From Gerris lacustris (Eukaryota > Arthropoda > Insecta > Hemiptera > Gerridae): a stretch of 64,000 nucleotides of DNA. The notes below the pieces were generated by a model that was not told where the DNA came from, ran no database searches, and worked only from the letters and a program-made list of their open reading frames with translations. The number at the start of each line of letters is the position of its first letter. Position 1 is the stretch's first letter. Positions 1 to 10,346 of this stretch are shown here, one piece after another. Both the position numbers and the translations under genes were made by a program. Location: assembly GCA_951217055.1 (NCBI GenBank), contig OX578276.1, forward strand, positions 70,316,144 to 70,380,143, written 5' to 3'.

Positions 1-171
1 CACAGATACACAGACATACAGACACGGAGCATATTTCGTTAAATGTAAGAAGCTCGCTACGCTCGCTTCAATTATAAAATGTCCATTTAAATTTTTTAAA
101 TATTATATAATTCATCCCATAAAGAAGGAATAAGTATATCCCATCAAAATAACTTGATTTTATAAAATGGA

Positions 172-787
172 TCCCAACAAAAGCACTTGTGTAAAAAAAT
201 AAGCCAAGTCTCGCGTGAAAAGTTGTGAGATCCTAGGTTTAGGCAAGTCTCTTCCCCCTGTCCAAGTAAGTTCTACTAAGTCTAATTTATCCAGTACGAG
301 TAAATGATGTTGTTTGTCGGTCCCTCCTCTTTATTCTCTGTCCCTCACAAATTCAAACATTTTCTTTCCCAAATCACTCTACAGGTTTAAATATAAAAAC
401 ATTTTCTCACTTAGCAACTACGCAGCACAAAAAGGTTTTAATAATAATTTGTTGTTTTAAAATTTATATTTTCCCAAATTTTTTTTGTTTAAATAAAATT
501 TTATGCAGTGTCATATCATATACAACTCTGTATCCGAGTGCTGCGTAATTGTCAAGTCAGAAAATGTTTTTAAATTTAAACGTGTAAAGTGATTTGGAAA
601 AGAAAATGTTGGAAATGCGAGTTTATGAGGGACAGAGAAAGAGAGGGGAGACGGACATACAACATTACTTACTTGTACTTTGCCCTAGCAGTCCTAGCAC
701 ACTTACTTGTTATCAGACAATTAGATCTAGTATAACTTATTTGGACAGGGGGAGACTTGGCTTATTTTTTATACGTGTTTTTGTAGG
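172..787. repeat. Foldback-type inverted-repeat element
   Basis: Two arms of about 240 bases face each other: roughly 172-430 and 540-787. The left arm reads ATAAGCCAAGTCTC near 201 and the right arm reads the reverse complement GAGACTTGGCTTAT near 748. The spacer of about 110 bases is AT-rich. The 85-codon open frame at 594-851 merely spans the right arm and resembles nothing I know. One arm recurs at 51.5 kb and part of one at 53.85 kb, so this is a dispersed family. No transposase is visible, and the target duplication is not clear. Confidence 0.7.
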
Positions 788-1019
788 CATTTCACTTCTT
801 TTTGTAAGTAATTTTTCTTTTCTTAACCTCTTGTTCTTTTTGAACACATAATATGTACATATTATATGGCACATAATAATATAAGAAAATATAAGGGAAG
901 GACATAATAGGAAATAAATAGTAAAAGGAAATAATTATCACTGTTTAGAGGAAAAAAAAAGGTTTTGAAAATCAAAGGAAAACTAAAAGTATGAAACTCT
1001 GTGGGAATTCAAATTGAAC

Positions 1020-1490
1020 TAAACTATTATCGGGTGTACGTGAGCGGACGAGCGGGAAGTATTTCTACAATCTTCGAGCTCAATATTCAATTTAGTTCAA
1101 TCACACTTATTCCAATATAAACTTCTATTAATGAGTAAAATAATACATAAAGTTTTGAACTTTTCTACTAGAAAGCATTAATAGCGCAAGTTAAAATGTT
1201 TTAATTTTTAAAAAATATTTTGAATAAACAGTTTTTCTATTCACATTTTTTTATTTTTTTCTATATTCAAAATGTGTACATTAATTTATTGACTTTACCA
1301 ATATACAAGATTTTAAGTTTCTAGGATTGCTAGGAAGTACCTTAGAATTAAGATGAAAAACACACTCGTTAATAGATCAGTATCAGTGACAAAATAAAAA
1401 CTTTAGGCTTACACATAATAATATAAGTATCTTATGAACCAATATGGGTAGAGTGGTGAAATTTTATTTCTGTCTTCTGTTTCACATATG
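1020..1490. repeat. Dispersed repeat block, also present at 54.7-55.1 kb
   Basis: This block aligns by eye with 54715-55105. Both copies share a GTGTACGTGAGCGGACGAG-like segment, CAATCTTCGAGC, a TCTAGGATTGCTAG-like segment and AATATGGGTAGAG, in the same order. It lies between the foldback element and the AGGCAGC element here, but in a different order at 54 kb. No coding potential is seen. Confidence 0.55.
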
Positions 1491-1545
1491 CCCAACTAAA
1501 CGTCACATGGACAGTATTACTAGAACAATAGTTATTTATGTAACT

Positions 1546-2524
1546 AGGCAGCAAAATGGAATTTTACTGACGTGTGATTAGATTAGCCTCCGAGCCGAAG
1601 GCGAGGACAGGCTATGATAATTAACTGCCGAGGCAGGTAATTTACCAATTTGACTGCTGAGGCGAAGCCGAGGCAGGCAATGAATAAACGAGGCAGAAAT
1701 GTTTCCTTTGCTGCCTTGTTGCATACAATATTTTATCTACGGGCGGCAGAAAAATTAAACTGCTAAAGTACTATCTTTATTAATAATATAGTTAATTACT
1801 ATGTATCATATTAATAAGATAATACCAGCAAATATTAACTAAAATTAATGTTGATAAAGAAATCAAATATTGAATAATTCAAATATTGAAGCTTGGGAAT
1901 AATAACAATTGTGAATAGCAAACTGAAGCTACAACAACAAAATACAAAACACGTTTATAACATACATAACTTCTGAATGAATAATGCACGAAATATAAAA
2001 TATTTATTTATATTTTTACTAACAAATTACTAAAAGTATTAAAGATATCTTCTACTGCTTCAAAGAAAAGAAGTAACTTGGATAAATCAAGAAAAGTAGC
2101 TAGTCTAATCTAGAATGACTTCAACAATATAATAATTATAATAATAGATGTTGAATGTTTACATGAAGCTGCAGTGTGGCCAGTGACTCCGCTATTTTTT
2201 TAATTAAAGATCTACTATTCATTGAACTTATTTAACAGAATTAACAAATATAAACAAATTATTTAAATATTAAAACGTTTATTTATTAAATTTTACTTAT
2301 AAAACTATAATATATAATGTTATAAGATAGAGATAATAGTATAAACTGTTATTGCTAACATTTTAACAATACAAATTTTGCTGCCTAGGCATCAAAATTT
2401 ATTTTGCTGCCAAGGCATCAACATTTTTTTTGCTGCCAAGGCATATAACCATTTTTACCACCTAGGCAGTAAAATCACATTTCTCTGCCCGAAATCAGTT
2501 CAATAATCCCTCATTTTGCTGCCG
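1546..2524. mobile_element. Non-autonomous element with AGGCAGCAAAATG ends (copy 1)
   Basis: The left end reads AGGCAGCAAAATG and the right end is its inverse, CATTTTGCTGCC. Subterminal regions are packed with short variants of the palindrome TGCCNAGGCA, for example at 2382-2475, and with GAGGCGAAGCCGAGG-like palindromes near 1590-1690. The interior is AT-rich without a credible open frame. A second copy is at 51843-52831. Terminal inverted repeats plus clustered subterminal motifs are typical of DNA transposons whose transposase binds such motifs. The superfamily is not recognised and no target duplication is clear. Confidence 0.6.
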
Positions 2525-2539
2525 AGAGTTGATAAAAGC

Positions 2540-3190
2540 TTTTTAATTTTTGCGTTCCGAGCTTACCTTAGGTAAGCTCGGAACGGTAAGCTCGTAACGG
2601 AAGCTATGTTTTTGTTTTAAAGAACGAAAATATTTTATGTCTCCGATTTCAAAAATTCAAGACAGAAATCCGATTCAGATATCAGAGAACATTTTGGTTC
2701 CGTAACTGTCTGTCGCTCAATTTTTGCGAACCAACATATCTTAAAAACTAAGCTAACAGAAGCTACGTGAAAAATATTTAGGTCTCCGATTTCAAAAATC
2801 CCAATACAGAAATCAGTTCACATCGACATCGAGGAACATCGAGGAACATTTTTGGTTACACGTCTGTCTGTCGGTCAATTGTTGCGAACCAATATACCTT
2901 ATAAACTTGCTGTCCAATTTTAATGAAATTTGTATGGTAGGTAATAATTATAGATCATTGTTGGTCCCATATAAGTTTCAACCTTCTGCGCTTACTTGTT
3001 TCTCTTCTACAAGCGCACAAACATACATTTATTTACACCTATAGCTTCAAAAGTACTTATATAATTTGTATGAAACTTTTATAGTTTATCGAAAGTAGAT
3101 CGAAGATAGCACCAGATTAATTTCAACCTCTCAAAAGTTTAAGAGCTCTGTGCTCTCTAACTTTTGCTAAATTGATACTTTAATTCATGT
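2540..3190. repeat. Dispersed repeat with GAGCTTACC ... GGAAGCTATG head, copy a
   Basis: The block begins with an imperfect palindrome around TCCGAGCTTACC. It contains two tandem versions of a module with CTCCGATTTCAAAAAT, a CTGTCTGTCGGTC-like tract and TTGCGAACCAACATATC. Related copies lie at 3650-4080 and 31348-31700, with a fragment at 30640-30700. A companion motif, GAGGAAGCTATGTGCCACAC, follows at about 3303 and recurs near 6228 and 31756. Family unknown; non-coding. Confidence 0.55.
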
Positions 3191-3649
3191 TAAAAATCAA
3201 AACAATTTTGACAGATTAAAAATGGGGGAAACAATTAAATTAAATAGATTTGACAATATGGCTTGTATAAAAGCATCAAATCAATAAAGTACGTGATAGG
3301 ATGCGAGGAAGCTATGTGCCACACAAATTGACAGTCTATTTTTCAATGCATTCTTCTGTACATCTATCTGCAAATAAGGAATTGAGTGGAGAACCCATTG
3401 CTAGGTTATCGAATTTATAACATTTATTATCACAAACTTTGTAGTTTAGTGCTAGTGTAGTTTTTACCAATTTTGTTGTTGTGTAGTTCTAAATTTTCAA
3501 ATAGGCAAGTTTATAAGTTAGGTACGTTGGTAAAGAGGTTTATAGCGTCAAAAGATATAATATTTTTTGGAATGTTTATATCAAATTATCAACTAGTTCA
3601 CAGGAATTTTTAATTGTGTACTTAAATGAGAACAAATACTTTTTTTTTA

Positions 3650-4080
3650 ACTTTTGCTTCCGAGCTTACCGAAGGTAACGGAAGCTATGCGATCGTTCTT
3701 CAGAACGAAAAAATTTATATTTCCGATTTCAAAAATTCCAAGACAGAATCCGTTTCAGACATCAGGAAATATTTTTGGTCCCGTGTCTGTCAGTCGGTCT
3801 GTCGTTCGCTTTTTGCGAACCAACATATCTTAAAAACTACACGTCCAATTTTAATGAAATTTAGGTGGTAGGTCATACTTAGCCCATTTGTTGGTCCCAT
3901 ATAAGTTTCAACCTTCTGCGCTTATTTGTTTATCTTCCACATGTTTACAAACATACATTTATTTACAGCTATATCTTTAAAAGTAATCATCTGATTTTTA
4001 TGGTTTGTCGAAAGTAGCATGCAGATAGCACCTGCCTAATTTCAACCGTCTGCGCACTTTAACTCGTGCTAAATTAATAT
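3650..4080. repeat. Dispersed repeat, copy b
   Basis: Same module as 2540-3190: the CTTCCGAGCTTACC head, then CGATTTCAAAAATTCC, a GTCTGTCAGTCGGTCTG tract and TTTTTGCGAACCAACATA. The short open frame across 3626-3871 is a by-product of the repeat and has no recognisable domain. Confidence 0.55.
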
Positions 4081-4081
4081 G

Positions 4082-4360
4082 TCTATATACTATAAAGCCG
4101 CATGGCTAACTGACTCACTGACTGGCATTAATGTTTATACCCACTTCAAGAAGAGCTAGAGACTTGCGGTTTGCACCATTCGACGCGCAACGTCCATATT
4201 GTGAACCAAAATAATTATACAAAGTTCACTTTTCCCCCTCCTTAAGAAAATAAAAATGGCCGACTTGATTTTTAAGCTGTATTGGGGACTTATTGCGACT
4301 AAACGGTAAGTCGTATTGGAAAACGGATAGCACCAGCGGTAGCTGATTTTAATAGATGAT
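4082..4360 (+). mobile_element. Possible Helitron-like 5' end
   Basis: The sequence starts TCTATATACTATAAAG, which resembles the TC-initial 5' terminus of Helitrons and the start of the well-supported Helitron at 13524. It continues with GCCGCATGGCTAACTGACT. No matching CTAG terminus could be paired with it. The LINE at 4606-5692 and a Helitron-type relic at 5870-5975 lie downstream, so it may once have been longer. Low confidence. Confidence 0.3.
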
Positions 4361-4591
4361 AATTTAGGTATTTTTTCCTTTTTGTCTTAGAATGGCCATA
4401 GTTCCTATAATAGTTGACCGATTTTATTTCTGATTGAGGCGCTTGAATCTCACACTAATGCTTTTTAAATTGAGTATATTTTATATCATTAGTTCATCCT
4501 ATTTGCTGAGAACAAAAGAGTTAACTTTTTCCCGTGTACCGTGTCACGTGATCACTTTTTTTGGTTTTTAATATTGTGTCGTATATTATTT

Positions 4592-4605
4592 TAAAGGCCT
4601 TGATA
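4592..4605. repeat. Left target-site duplication of truncated LINE
   Basis: TAAAGGCCTTGATA occurs here and again at 5693-5706, immediately outside the LINE fragment. A 13-14 bp direct repeat is typical of target-primed reverse transcription. Confidence 0.8.
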
Positions 4606-5692
4606 GGCTTGGGCGAGCTTAGGTAAAGTTCAAGGGGGGAAAATAGTCGATTATAATTGGGACGGTAGAAAGGAATGGTTGAGTCATTTAGACGAAACTA
4701 TAATCAATTTAAGGGCTTTAGAGGGCAAGGAAAGGATAAGTGCGGGAAGGAATGCGAGGATTAATACATTCTACAGCATGCTTAGATATCCGGAAGAGGA
4801 AGGGGGATACAAATATGTAGAGAAGGAGGAACACGATCCTAAGATGGTGAGGTGGATTTTTAAAATAAGATGTGGACTTGTGGATTTAAATTGCAAACCT
4901 TGGAAGGACCAGGAGCAAAGGAAATGCCAGCTCTGTGACTTAGGAGAAGATGAGCACCTCTACCACTTTATTGTTATTTGTCCCACACTAGCTCGGGTAA
5001 GAGAATCATGTTTTGACGATAAGGCACCTGCGGACTACCAACAGTTTATACAGCTACTCAATAGCTCACAATTAGCCATATTGGTTAGATACATCAAATT
5101 AGCGCTAAATGAGAGAAAAAGGATAATTGAAGTAAGGGGGTTATAAACTAATTAGGGATATCAATTAATTATTATCTATATGTGTGCATGTGTGAGCGTG
5201 TGTGTGAGCTGGTGTATGGATGTATATGTATTTAGGGGGGGGGGGGGGGTCTGTATAAGTATGTATGAATATGCATGTCTGAAGATGTATTTATATACAT
5301 CTTTTTACGTTTTTTCATCTTTTTCATACTTTTTTTTTGTTTGTATGTATATGTAGCTGCATGTGGCATGTGTGGGTATATGTATATAAAGGCCTTAAGG
5401 GGTCATAAAGACTGTTATTATTATTATTGTTATTTCAATCTGAAGCCAATGTATTTTGTTTTCTATTATATAAGAATGTTTTATGTTATTATTATTATCG
5501 GTAGTATTGTTACTGTTATTATTGTTGTTTCATTCTGAAGCCAATGTATTTTGATTTCTATTACACAAGAATGTTTTAAATTATTGAAAGTACCTGACGG
5601 TCTTTGACCAGGGTCCATAATAATTGAATTATTATTTCTATGCTTATGTAAATGTTTCTTTTAATAAATCAATTTTTTCATTCATTCATTCA
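4606..5692 (+). mobile_element. 5'-truncated non-LTR retrotransposon insertion
   Basis: The unit sits between two copies of TAAAGGCCTTGATA. It starts inside the C-terminal coding region, has a stop at 5144-5146, then a 3' UTR of about 550 bases, and ends in tandem ATTC units (CATTCATTCATTCAT) directly before the right duplication. The 3' UTR has a G15 tract at 5235-5249 and two tandem modules sharing TGAAGCCAATGTATTTTG near 5440 and 5540. A 5' truncation, a simple-repeat 3' end and a target duplication together make this a standard dead-on-arrival LINE copy. Confidence 0.85.
4607..5146 (+). pseudogene. C-terminal fragment of a LINE reverse-transcriptase polyprotein
   Basis: The frame is open from the left target duplication to 5146, about 180 codons. 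It begins AWASLGKVQGGK, so the start is a truncation point, not an initiation codon. The centre has a zinc-binding-like cluster CQLCDLGEDEHLYHFIVIC (C-x2-C, H, H, C), preceded by a K-x-W segment. This layout is common downstream of the reverse transcriptase in insect LINEs. The fragment resembles the decayed piece at 20170-20430 (KLCDMNEEETGFHFIARC), so both probably derive from one lineage. No reverse-transcriptase catalytic motifs remain here. Product: none functional. Confidence 0.75.
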
Positions 5693-5706
5693 TAAAGGCC
5701 TTGATA
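5693..5706. repeat. Right target-site duplication of truncated LINE
   Basis: Second copy of TAAAGGCCTTGATA, directly after the ATTC tail. Confidence 0.8.
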
Positions 5707-5869
5707 TATGTACTAAAGCTATTTTATTTGTTTATTTTTTAAAACTTATGTACTCGCACTTTTGTACTGATTTATAATTTTGTTGTAGGTTAAAGGGTTA
5801 AAATATTTTTTATTATTAGGTTTTTTTATTTATATTTATTTATTAGTTAAATTAATGCCCTATTGTATT

Positions 5870-5980
5870 GTTTGTTTTTTAAAAATATAATTTTGGTACC
5901 TCAAAGTACAGGGGTACAAATGTCAAAGTTAATATTTTATAATATGATGTATATCGTTGAAAAGCTCTTGAATAGTGGAA
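5870..5980 (+). repeat. Relic of the Helitron-associated repeat unit
   Basis: Contains TTTTGGTACC, then GGGGTACAAATGTCAAAGTTA and CGTTGAAAAGCTCTT-like segments in the same order as the repeated units of the Helitron at 13524-15552. It is a single diverged unit. The 87-codon open frame here shows no known domain. Confidence 0.5.
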
Positions 5981-7232
5981 TCAAATTGAAAAATAAAACT
6001 GTTCGTATAGCGGTTTCTACGATTTGGTTGCTGTGTTATTTGCTTATTAAATTTATTATATATGCGCTAACTTTTGGCGCATGTTGGGGGCTTTGTTTCT
6101 CCAAAAAAATGTTGGTTAGGAGTTAGGAGCAACGTTATTAAATATTTATTGGAACAGTGCCGCGCCGTTCCAACTTTTTGGTTATTTTTATTGCTGAAAC
6201 TGATCTTTTCATTGCGTACTAGAGCGCGAGGAAGCCATGTGCCACACTGACTGCCAGATTATTTTGTTCATTGGCGACTTTATAGGTAGGTGAATTTATA
6301 CTAACTACAGGTCTGATAGGGGTTATAATATTATCATTTCTCTGATGATAATTTGCTCCGAGTATAAAGGGAATAAATTCAAACATCACATTAAGTATGG
6401 CACCAATTTGCAGAGCTCTAAAATAGATGTGTAGGAAATTATGTAATAAATATTAAATGTAGTTTCTGGATAATTCGTGACATGCTCTGTCAAACGCCAA
6501 TTTCATAACTCTAGTATATTACGGGTCTAGTGCGGAAAGTAGCAATTTACATGCGAGTTTGGAGTATTGGTTCAGTAGTACCCTATTGATGGTGTTTTTT
6601 TTTTAAATGCTAAAAAGCTTACTTTGAACTATCCTATGGGTCTGATATTCTGACACACATAAACCAACTTCTTATTAAGTATTTTGTTGCCCCTGAACTG
6701 GACTATAACCATATAAATACATCGAAAATACCATAATTATAAAAAAATGTATTTTGTCAATAAATAATAAAATAATATTTTTTCGAAATTTCCAAAAAGT
6801 GGTATCTTTACTTTTGGTCGAAGAATGTTCAGGAATTTTTTCAGATTTTTTGCACTTCACATAAGCGAGATAGGGGGGGGGGGCACGTTTCACTCCCACT
6901 TCAAACTTGCCTACGCTCGCCCTATCAAAGTTATAACCAAAGAATTATATATGTTTGTAATTAGCTCGACGTATCCTTTCATATGATACCCCTCACGGTG
7001 TCGATAAAAAAATAAAAAAATTTTAACCCTTAAGTTTGGACGGTCTATAGAAATGTCTCGCAACGTGTCTACTGGTGAGGACTAGGCTTTACGCTTTTTA
7101 ATTGTTTTAGCGAATTTTCAAAGAAAATTAAGCTATTGCAATGGCTTCAAAATTTTTGAAAATTTTCTTCATGGAAATCCGTTTTAGACCATTCTGGACC
7201 GATACCAGAATTTTTTTTATTTATGTGTCACT
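5981..7232. other. Gene-free repeat-derived stretch
   Basis: No supported gene. The stretch has a fragment with GAGGAAGCCATGTGCCACAC near 6228, related to copies at 3303 and 31756, and a G11 tract near 6871 followed by CACGTTTCACTCC, a context resembling 29200-29300. The remainder is AT-rich and unassigned. Confidence 0.5.
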
Positions 7233-7571
7233 CCAGACGATATCTCACGCTAGGATGCACTTTAAAAATCCAAACTTTAGAAACTATGTCAGGACTGGAA
7301 ATGCTACTTCGGAAGAATTCTTTACATCAGGTGTCAGGCAAGGAGATATCATTAGCCCCTACCTTTTCATCATCCTAATGGATGCTGTTATTAAAGAGTG
7401 CAAGGGAGCTATGCTCCCTTTAATAGTGGGGAACTGGATGATGCATTCTATAAAGACGAAAGTGCTGGCTTATGCCGATGACGTAGTCCTTTTGGGAGCT
7501 TCAGCCGAGCGGTTGCAAGAGAATATGAACATTTGGATAGAGGCACTGCATAGGAAAGGACTGATAATTAA
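7233..7571 (+). pseudogene. RTE-like LINE reverse transcriptase, 5' part (split by hAT)
   Basis: The visible frame reads through GVRQGDIISPYLFIILMDA (reverse-transcriptase box with the RQGD signature) and LAYADDVVLLGASAERL (the catalytic YADD box), and ends at HRKGLIIN. Upstream of about 7233 the reading is unrelated, so the element is 5'-truncated, without its endonuclease and palm N-terminus. The frame is not broken by mutation here: it is cut by the hAT insertion and resumes in frame at 9091. The family is the endonuclease/reverse-transcriptase class often called RTE-like in insects; clade assignment is inference. A more decayed relative lies at 34600-35880. Confidence 0.85.
7564..7571. 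repeat. 8 bp target-site duplication (left) of hAT element
   Basis: ATAATTAA here equals 9091-9098 on the other side of the insertion, the length expected of hAT transposition. Confidence 0.9.
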
Positions 7572-9090
7572 CAGGGCCGCTGAGAGGATTTCCGGGCCCC
7601 TGGGCAGATTAGCACCTGGGCCCCTTTGATCAAATAAGGGGGGGGGGGGGGGTCCGGGGGTCCTCCCCCGGAAAATTTTTTACAATTTAATTACCAAAAT
7701 ATGAGTTTTAAAGATTTCTGAGAGCAACTTTGTCCTTAGAGGAAAAGATGTTTGGTGGGGACAAATTTAGATGTGTAAACTAAGATGGCCTAAAAAAAAA
7801 AAAAAATTGAGTAGTTTTGTAGCAGGTAGCATTAAAAACCTTACTACATACATTATAAATTACCTACTTATACATTATATAAAATAAAACATAATATAAA
7901 TTGTTTGCTAAAATAGTGAGATAAAGAGAAAACAAATCAAAATAATTAAGTTACGCTTTTTTTTTTTTTTTTTTTTTTTTATATATATATATATAAATGT
8001 TGCATTTCTAGGAAAAAATATTAATATCAGTATGCCAATATGATTTGTCTGTCAGTTTCTCTCCTATAAATCAACAGGGACCATATTGAATAAGATAAAA
8101 ATCTAAGTACATAACTAAATGAAAGACTAAAGTTCAAACTTCCATACTTATGACACATTTGGAATAATTTTATGTTCTTCACAATTAGTGATGAACTTTG
8201 AACCCCCTTTGAACAAATAACGGCGGGGGGTCCGGGGGTCCTCCCCCGGAAATTTTTTTAAAATTTAAGAGCAAAAAGAAGAGTTTTAAGAATTTCCGAG
8301 GGCAAGTTTGTCCTAAAAAAAATATGTTTGGTGGGGACGAATTTCAAATACATATGTACTGCTGGTTAAGTTTGTATTTGTGTCTGTTTAATTTCCATTG
8401 CGTGAATCAACTTTGCCTCCCAAACTTAGCTAGGTCATTAGGGGCCGTCGCAAAAAAAAAAAAAAATCTTAAGAAAAAAACAAAAAAACATTTGCGTTCA
8501 GATCTGAATGGTGTTCCCTTACAATAGTATAGAAGTATAATTCCAAGTTAGATTTTATTATGCTCTCAAGGGGCCCCTTGGCTCCGGGGCCCACCCGCGA
8601 TTCGGGCCTATAGTTATGCCACTAATCACAATATCCATCTTGCCTTTTTAGCTGTTAAAAATCCATAGCCGCCCCCGGAAGCCGGGGCCAAGGGGGCCCG
8701 AGCCTGTCCCTCCCAAACTTAGCTAGGTCATAGGGGCCCCACGCCAAAAAAAAAGAGAAGAGAAAAGAAAAAACATTTGCGTTCAGAACTGAATGGGGTC
8801 CCCTTTACAATAGTATAGAAGTATAATTTTAAGTTAAATTTTATTATGCTCTAAAGGGGCCCCTACCGACATTGGTACAAATATAGTAATTTAATGTTTT
8901 TTTGGATTTGGGGCCCCTTGGTACCGGGGTCCGCCCGCGATTTGGGCCCATAGTTATGCCACTAATTACAATATCCATCTTGCCTTTTTTGATTGTAAAA
9001 AACCAGAGCCGCCCCCCGGAGGCCCGGGCCCCCTAGAGACCCGGGCCCCTGGGCATTTGCCCCCCTTGCCCCCCCCTGTCGACGGCCCTG
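7572..9090. mobile_element. Non-autonomous hAT-type element inside a LINE ORF
   Basis: The ends are CAGGGCCGCTGAGAGG on the left and the inverse of CAGGGCCGTCGACAGG on the right, flanked by the exact 8 bp duplication ATAATTAA. The interior is 1.5 kb with no transposase. It holds two internally duplicated modules: a GGTCCGGGGGTCCTCCCCCGG block at about 7650 and again at 8230, and a longer module with CCAAACTTAGCTAGGTCAT at 8420 and again at 8712 that ends in CAATATCCATCTTGCC. GC-rich patches and homopolymers contrast with the surroundings. Removing the element and one target copy restores the LINE reading frame exactly. Confidence 0.9.
8412..9010. repeat. Tandem duplication of about 300 bp inside the hAT element
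   Basis: The segments 8412-8660 and 8705-9010 share, in order, CCAAACTTAGCTAGGTCAT, an A-rich run, CATTTGCGTTCAGA, ACAATAGTATAGAAGTATAA, TTTTATTATGCTCT, a GGGGCCC-rich patch, TAGTTATGCCACTAAT and CAATATCCATCTTGCC. The second copy has about 60 extra bases. No open frame is supported. Confidence 0.75.
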
Positions 9091-9782
9091 ATAATTAACA
9101 CCGCTAAGACTGAGAGTATGGTTATCAGTAGGGGACAGACCCGGCACAGGATAACGGTCCAGCAGAACGCAATAAAACAGGTTGTGGAATTTAAGTATCT
9201 GGGCGTAGTACTTAGTGCTGATGGAAAACCTGACAAGGAACTAAATGCAAGAATAGCAGCAACCGGGAGGCTATACCATGCACTTAGCAGAGCATTTTTG
9301 GGTAAAAAGGAAGTCTCAACCACTACAAAAATGGCATTTTATAACTCGATCTATGTGCCAACCCTTACATATGGGTGTGAGTCGTGGGCGCACACACAAA
9401 AAAGGAGGAGTCGAGTGCAGACTGCTGAAATGCGCTGCCTAAGAAGACTAGCAGGGAAGGCACTTATGGATCGAGTTAGAAACCAAACAATAAGAACGAG
9501 CCTGCAAGCGGACCCACTGTCAGATAAAGTGGATAGGCAAAAAATGCGGTGGTTTGGTCATGCAGTCAGGATGGAAGACCACAGGATTCCGAAGCAAGCA
9601 ATGGAGGCTAGGTGTGAAGGAAGACGGCCAAGAGCCGAGCGACATGGCTAGACACAGACACCCTGGTTCCAATGTTTGAAAAGCGAAGTATCACGCATAG
9701 AAACGCTAAGACAGTGGCCTCAGATAGACTGCAATTAGTACATCCTCTACACCGAGAGGTAGAAGAGGAACGGAATAAGTAA
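9091..9782 (+). pseudogene. RTE-like LINE reverse transcriptase, C-terminal part
   Basis: Reading resumes at ATA-ATT-AAC (IIN), then TAKTESMVISRGQ, the FKYLGVVLSADG box and the C-terminal signatures YGCESWAH, LRRLAGKALMDRVRN and QKMRWFGHAVRMED, all typical of this LINE family downstream of the polymerase core. A single-base shift near 9630-9641 ends the first frame at 9651. In the adjacent frame homology continues through TWLDTDTLVPMFEKR to a stop at 9780-9782. The 3' end has GTAAGTAAGCAAG, a short tandem tail as in RTE elements. Non-functional. Confidence 0.85.
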
Positions 9783-10196
9783 GTAAGCAAGTTAAACTAA
9801 GTTTGCTGAGTCAGCACAAATTTAAAAGAATCGTTACAACCGAAAAGTGGTCCTATCGAGTTGAAATTTGACACGGTTGAACCTCTCTGTACGACAAACA
9901 AATCCACCAAATTTTATTTTGATATTTGCCACGATTTTGATGTTATCGATTTTTGAATTTTGAAAGTTTGACGGTTAATAATACCGAAAGTATAAATACT
10001 TTTTAGACGTATAGCATATCATTGGAACCGGTGAGCAATAAGGAACATTATATAAAAAAAAACCGATAAAATTCCATTAATTAGTTTAAAAGTTAAAAGC
10101 GAACATAATTATTAATTAGAGTAAAATAATTAAATAAAAAAAATGTATAAAATGTTTTTTGAAGAATGATAATAAAAAGAATCAGTTAGTTCAAAA
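9783..10196. other. Gene-free AT-rich stretch
   Basis: Nothing coding is recognised. The tail of the LINE may extend a short way into it. Confidence 0.5.
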
Positions 10197-10320
10197 CGGT
10201 TACCCATCCAAGTACTGACCACGCCCAATGACGCTTCCTCCTGCTACTCCGCAGCAGGAGAGGCCCCTTTAGTGGCCTCCGAGGTGAGGAAAAGTTTCGA
10301 GGTACTCCGTACCCAATTTT
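10197..10320 (-). ncRNA. 5S rRNA-derived sequence (SINE head or pseudogene)
   Basis: On the minus strand the sequence reads GGTCAGTACTTGGATGGG followed by TAACCG. It matches the C box of the 5S rRNA internal promoter, and a GCGTCATTGGGCG segment upstream sits where the A box and intermediate element would be. Two short hairpins lie beside it: CTCCTGC with GCAGGAG (10239-10260) and GAGGCC with GGCCTC (10260-10279). The 5' half of 5S rRNA is not recognisable, so it is a partial gene relic or the head of a 5S-type SINE. Confidence 0.6.
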
Positions 10321-10327
10321 TTTAAAT

Positions 10328-10338
10328 ATCAATTAAGT
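10328..10338. repeat. Candidate target duplication of the Penelope-like complex (left)
   Basis: ATCAATTAAGT occurs here and again at 16146-16156, just outside the two outer ends of the Penelope-like complex. The right copy lies 40 bases beyond the recognisable end, so this is tentative. Confidence 0.35.
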
Positions 10339-10346
10339 TAATACTT

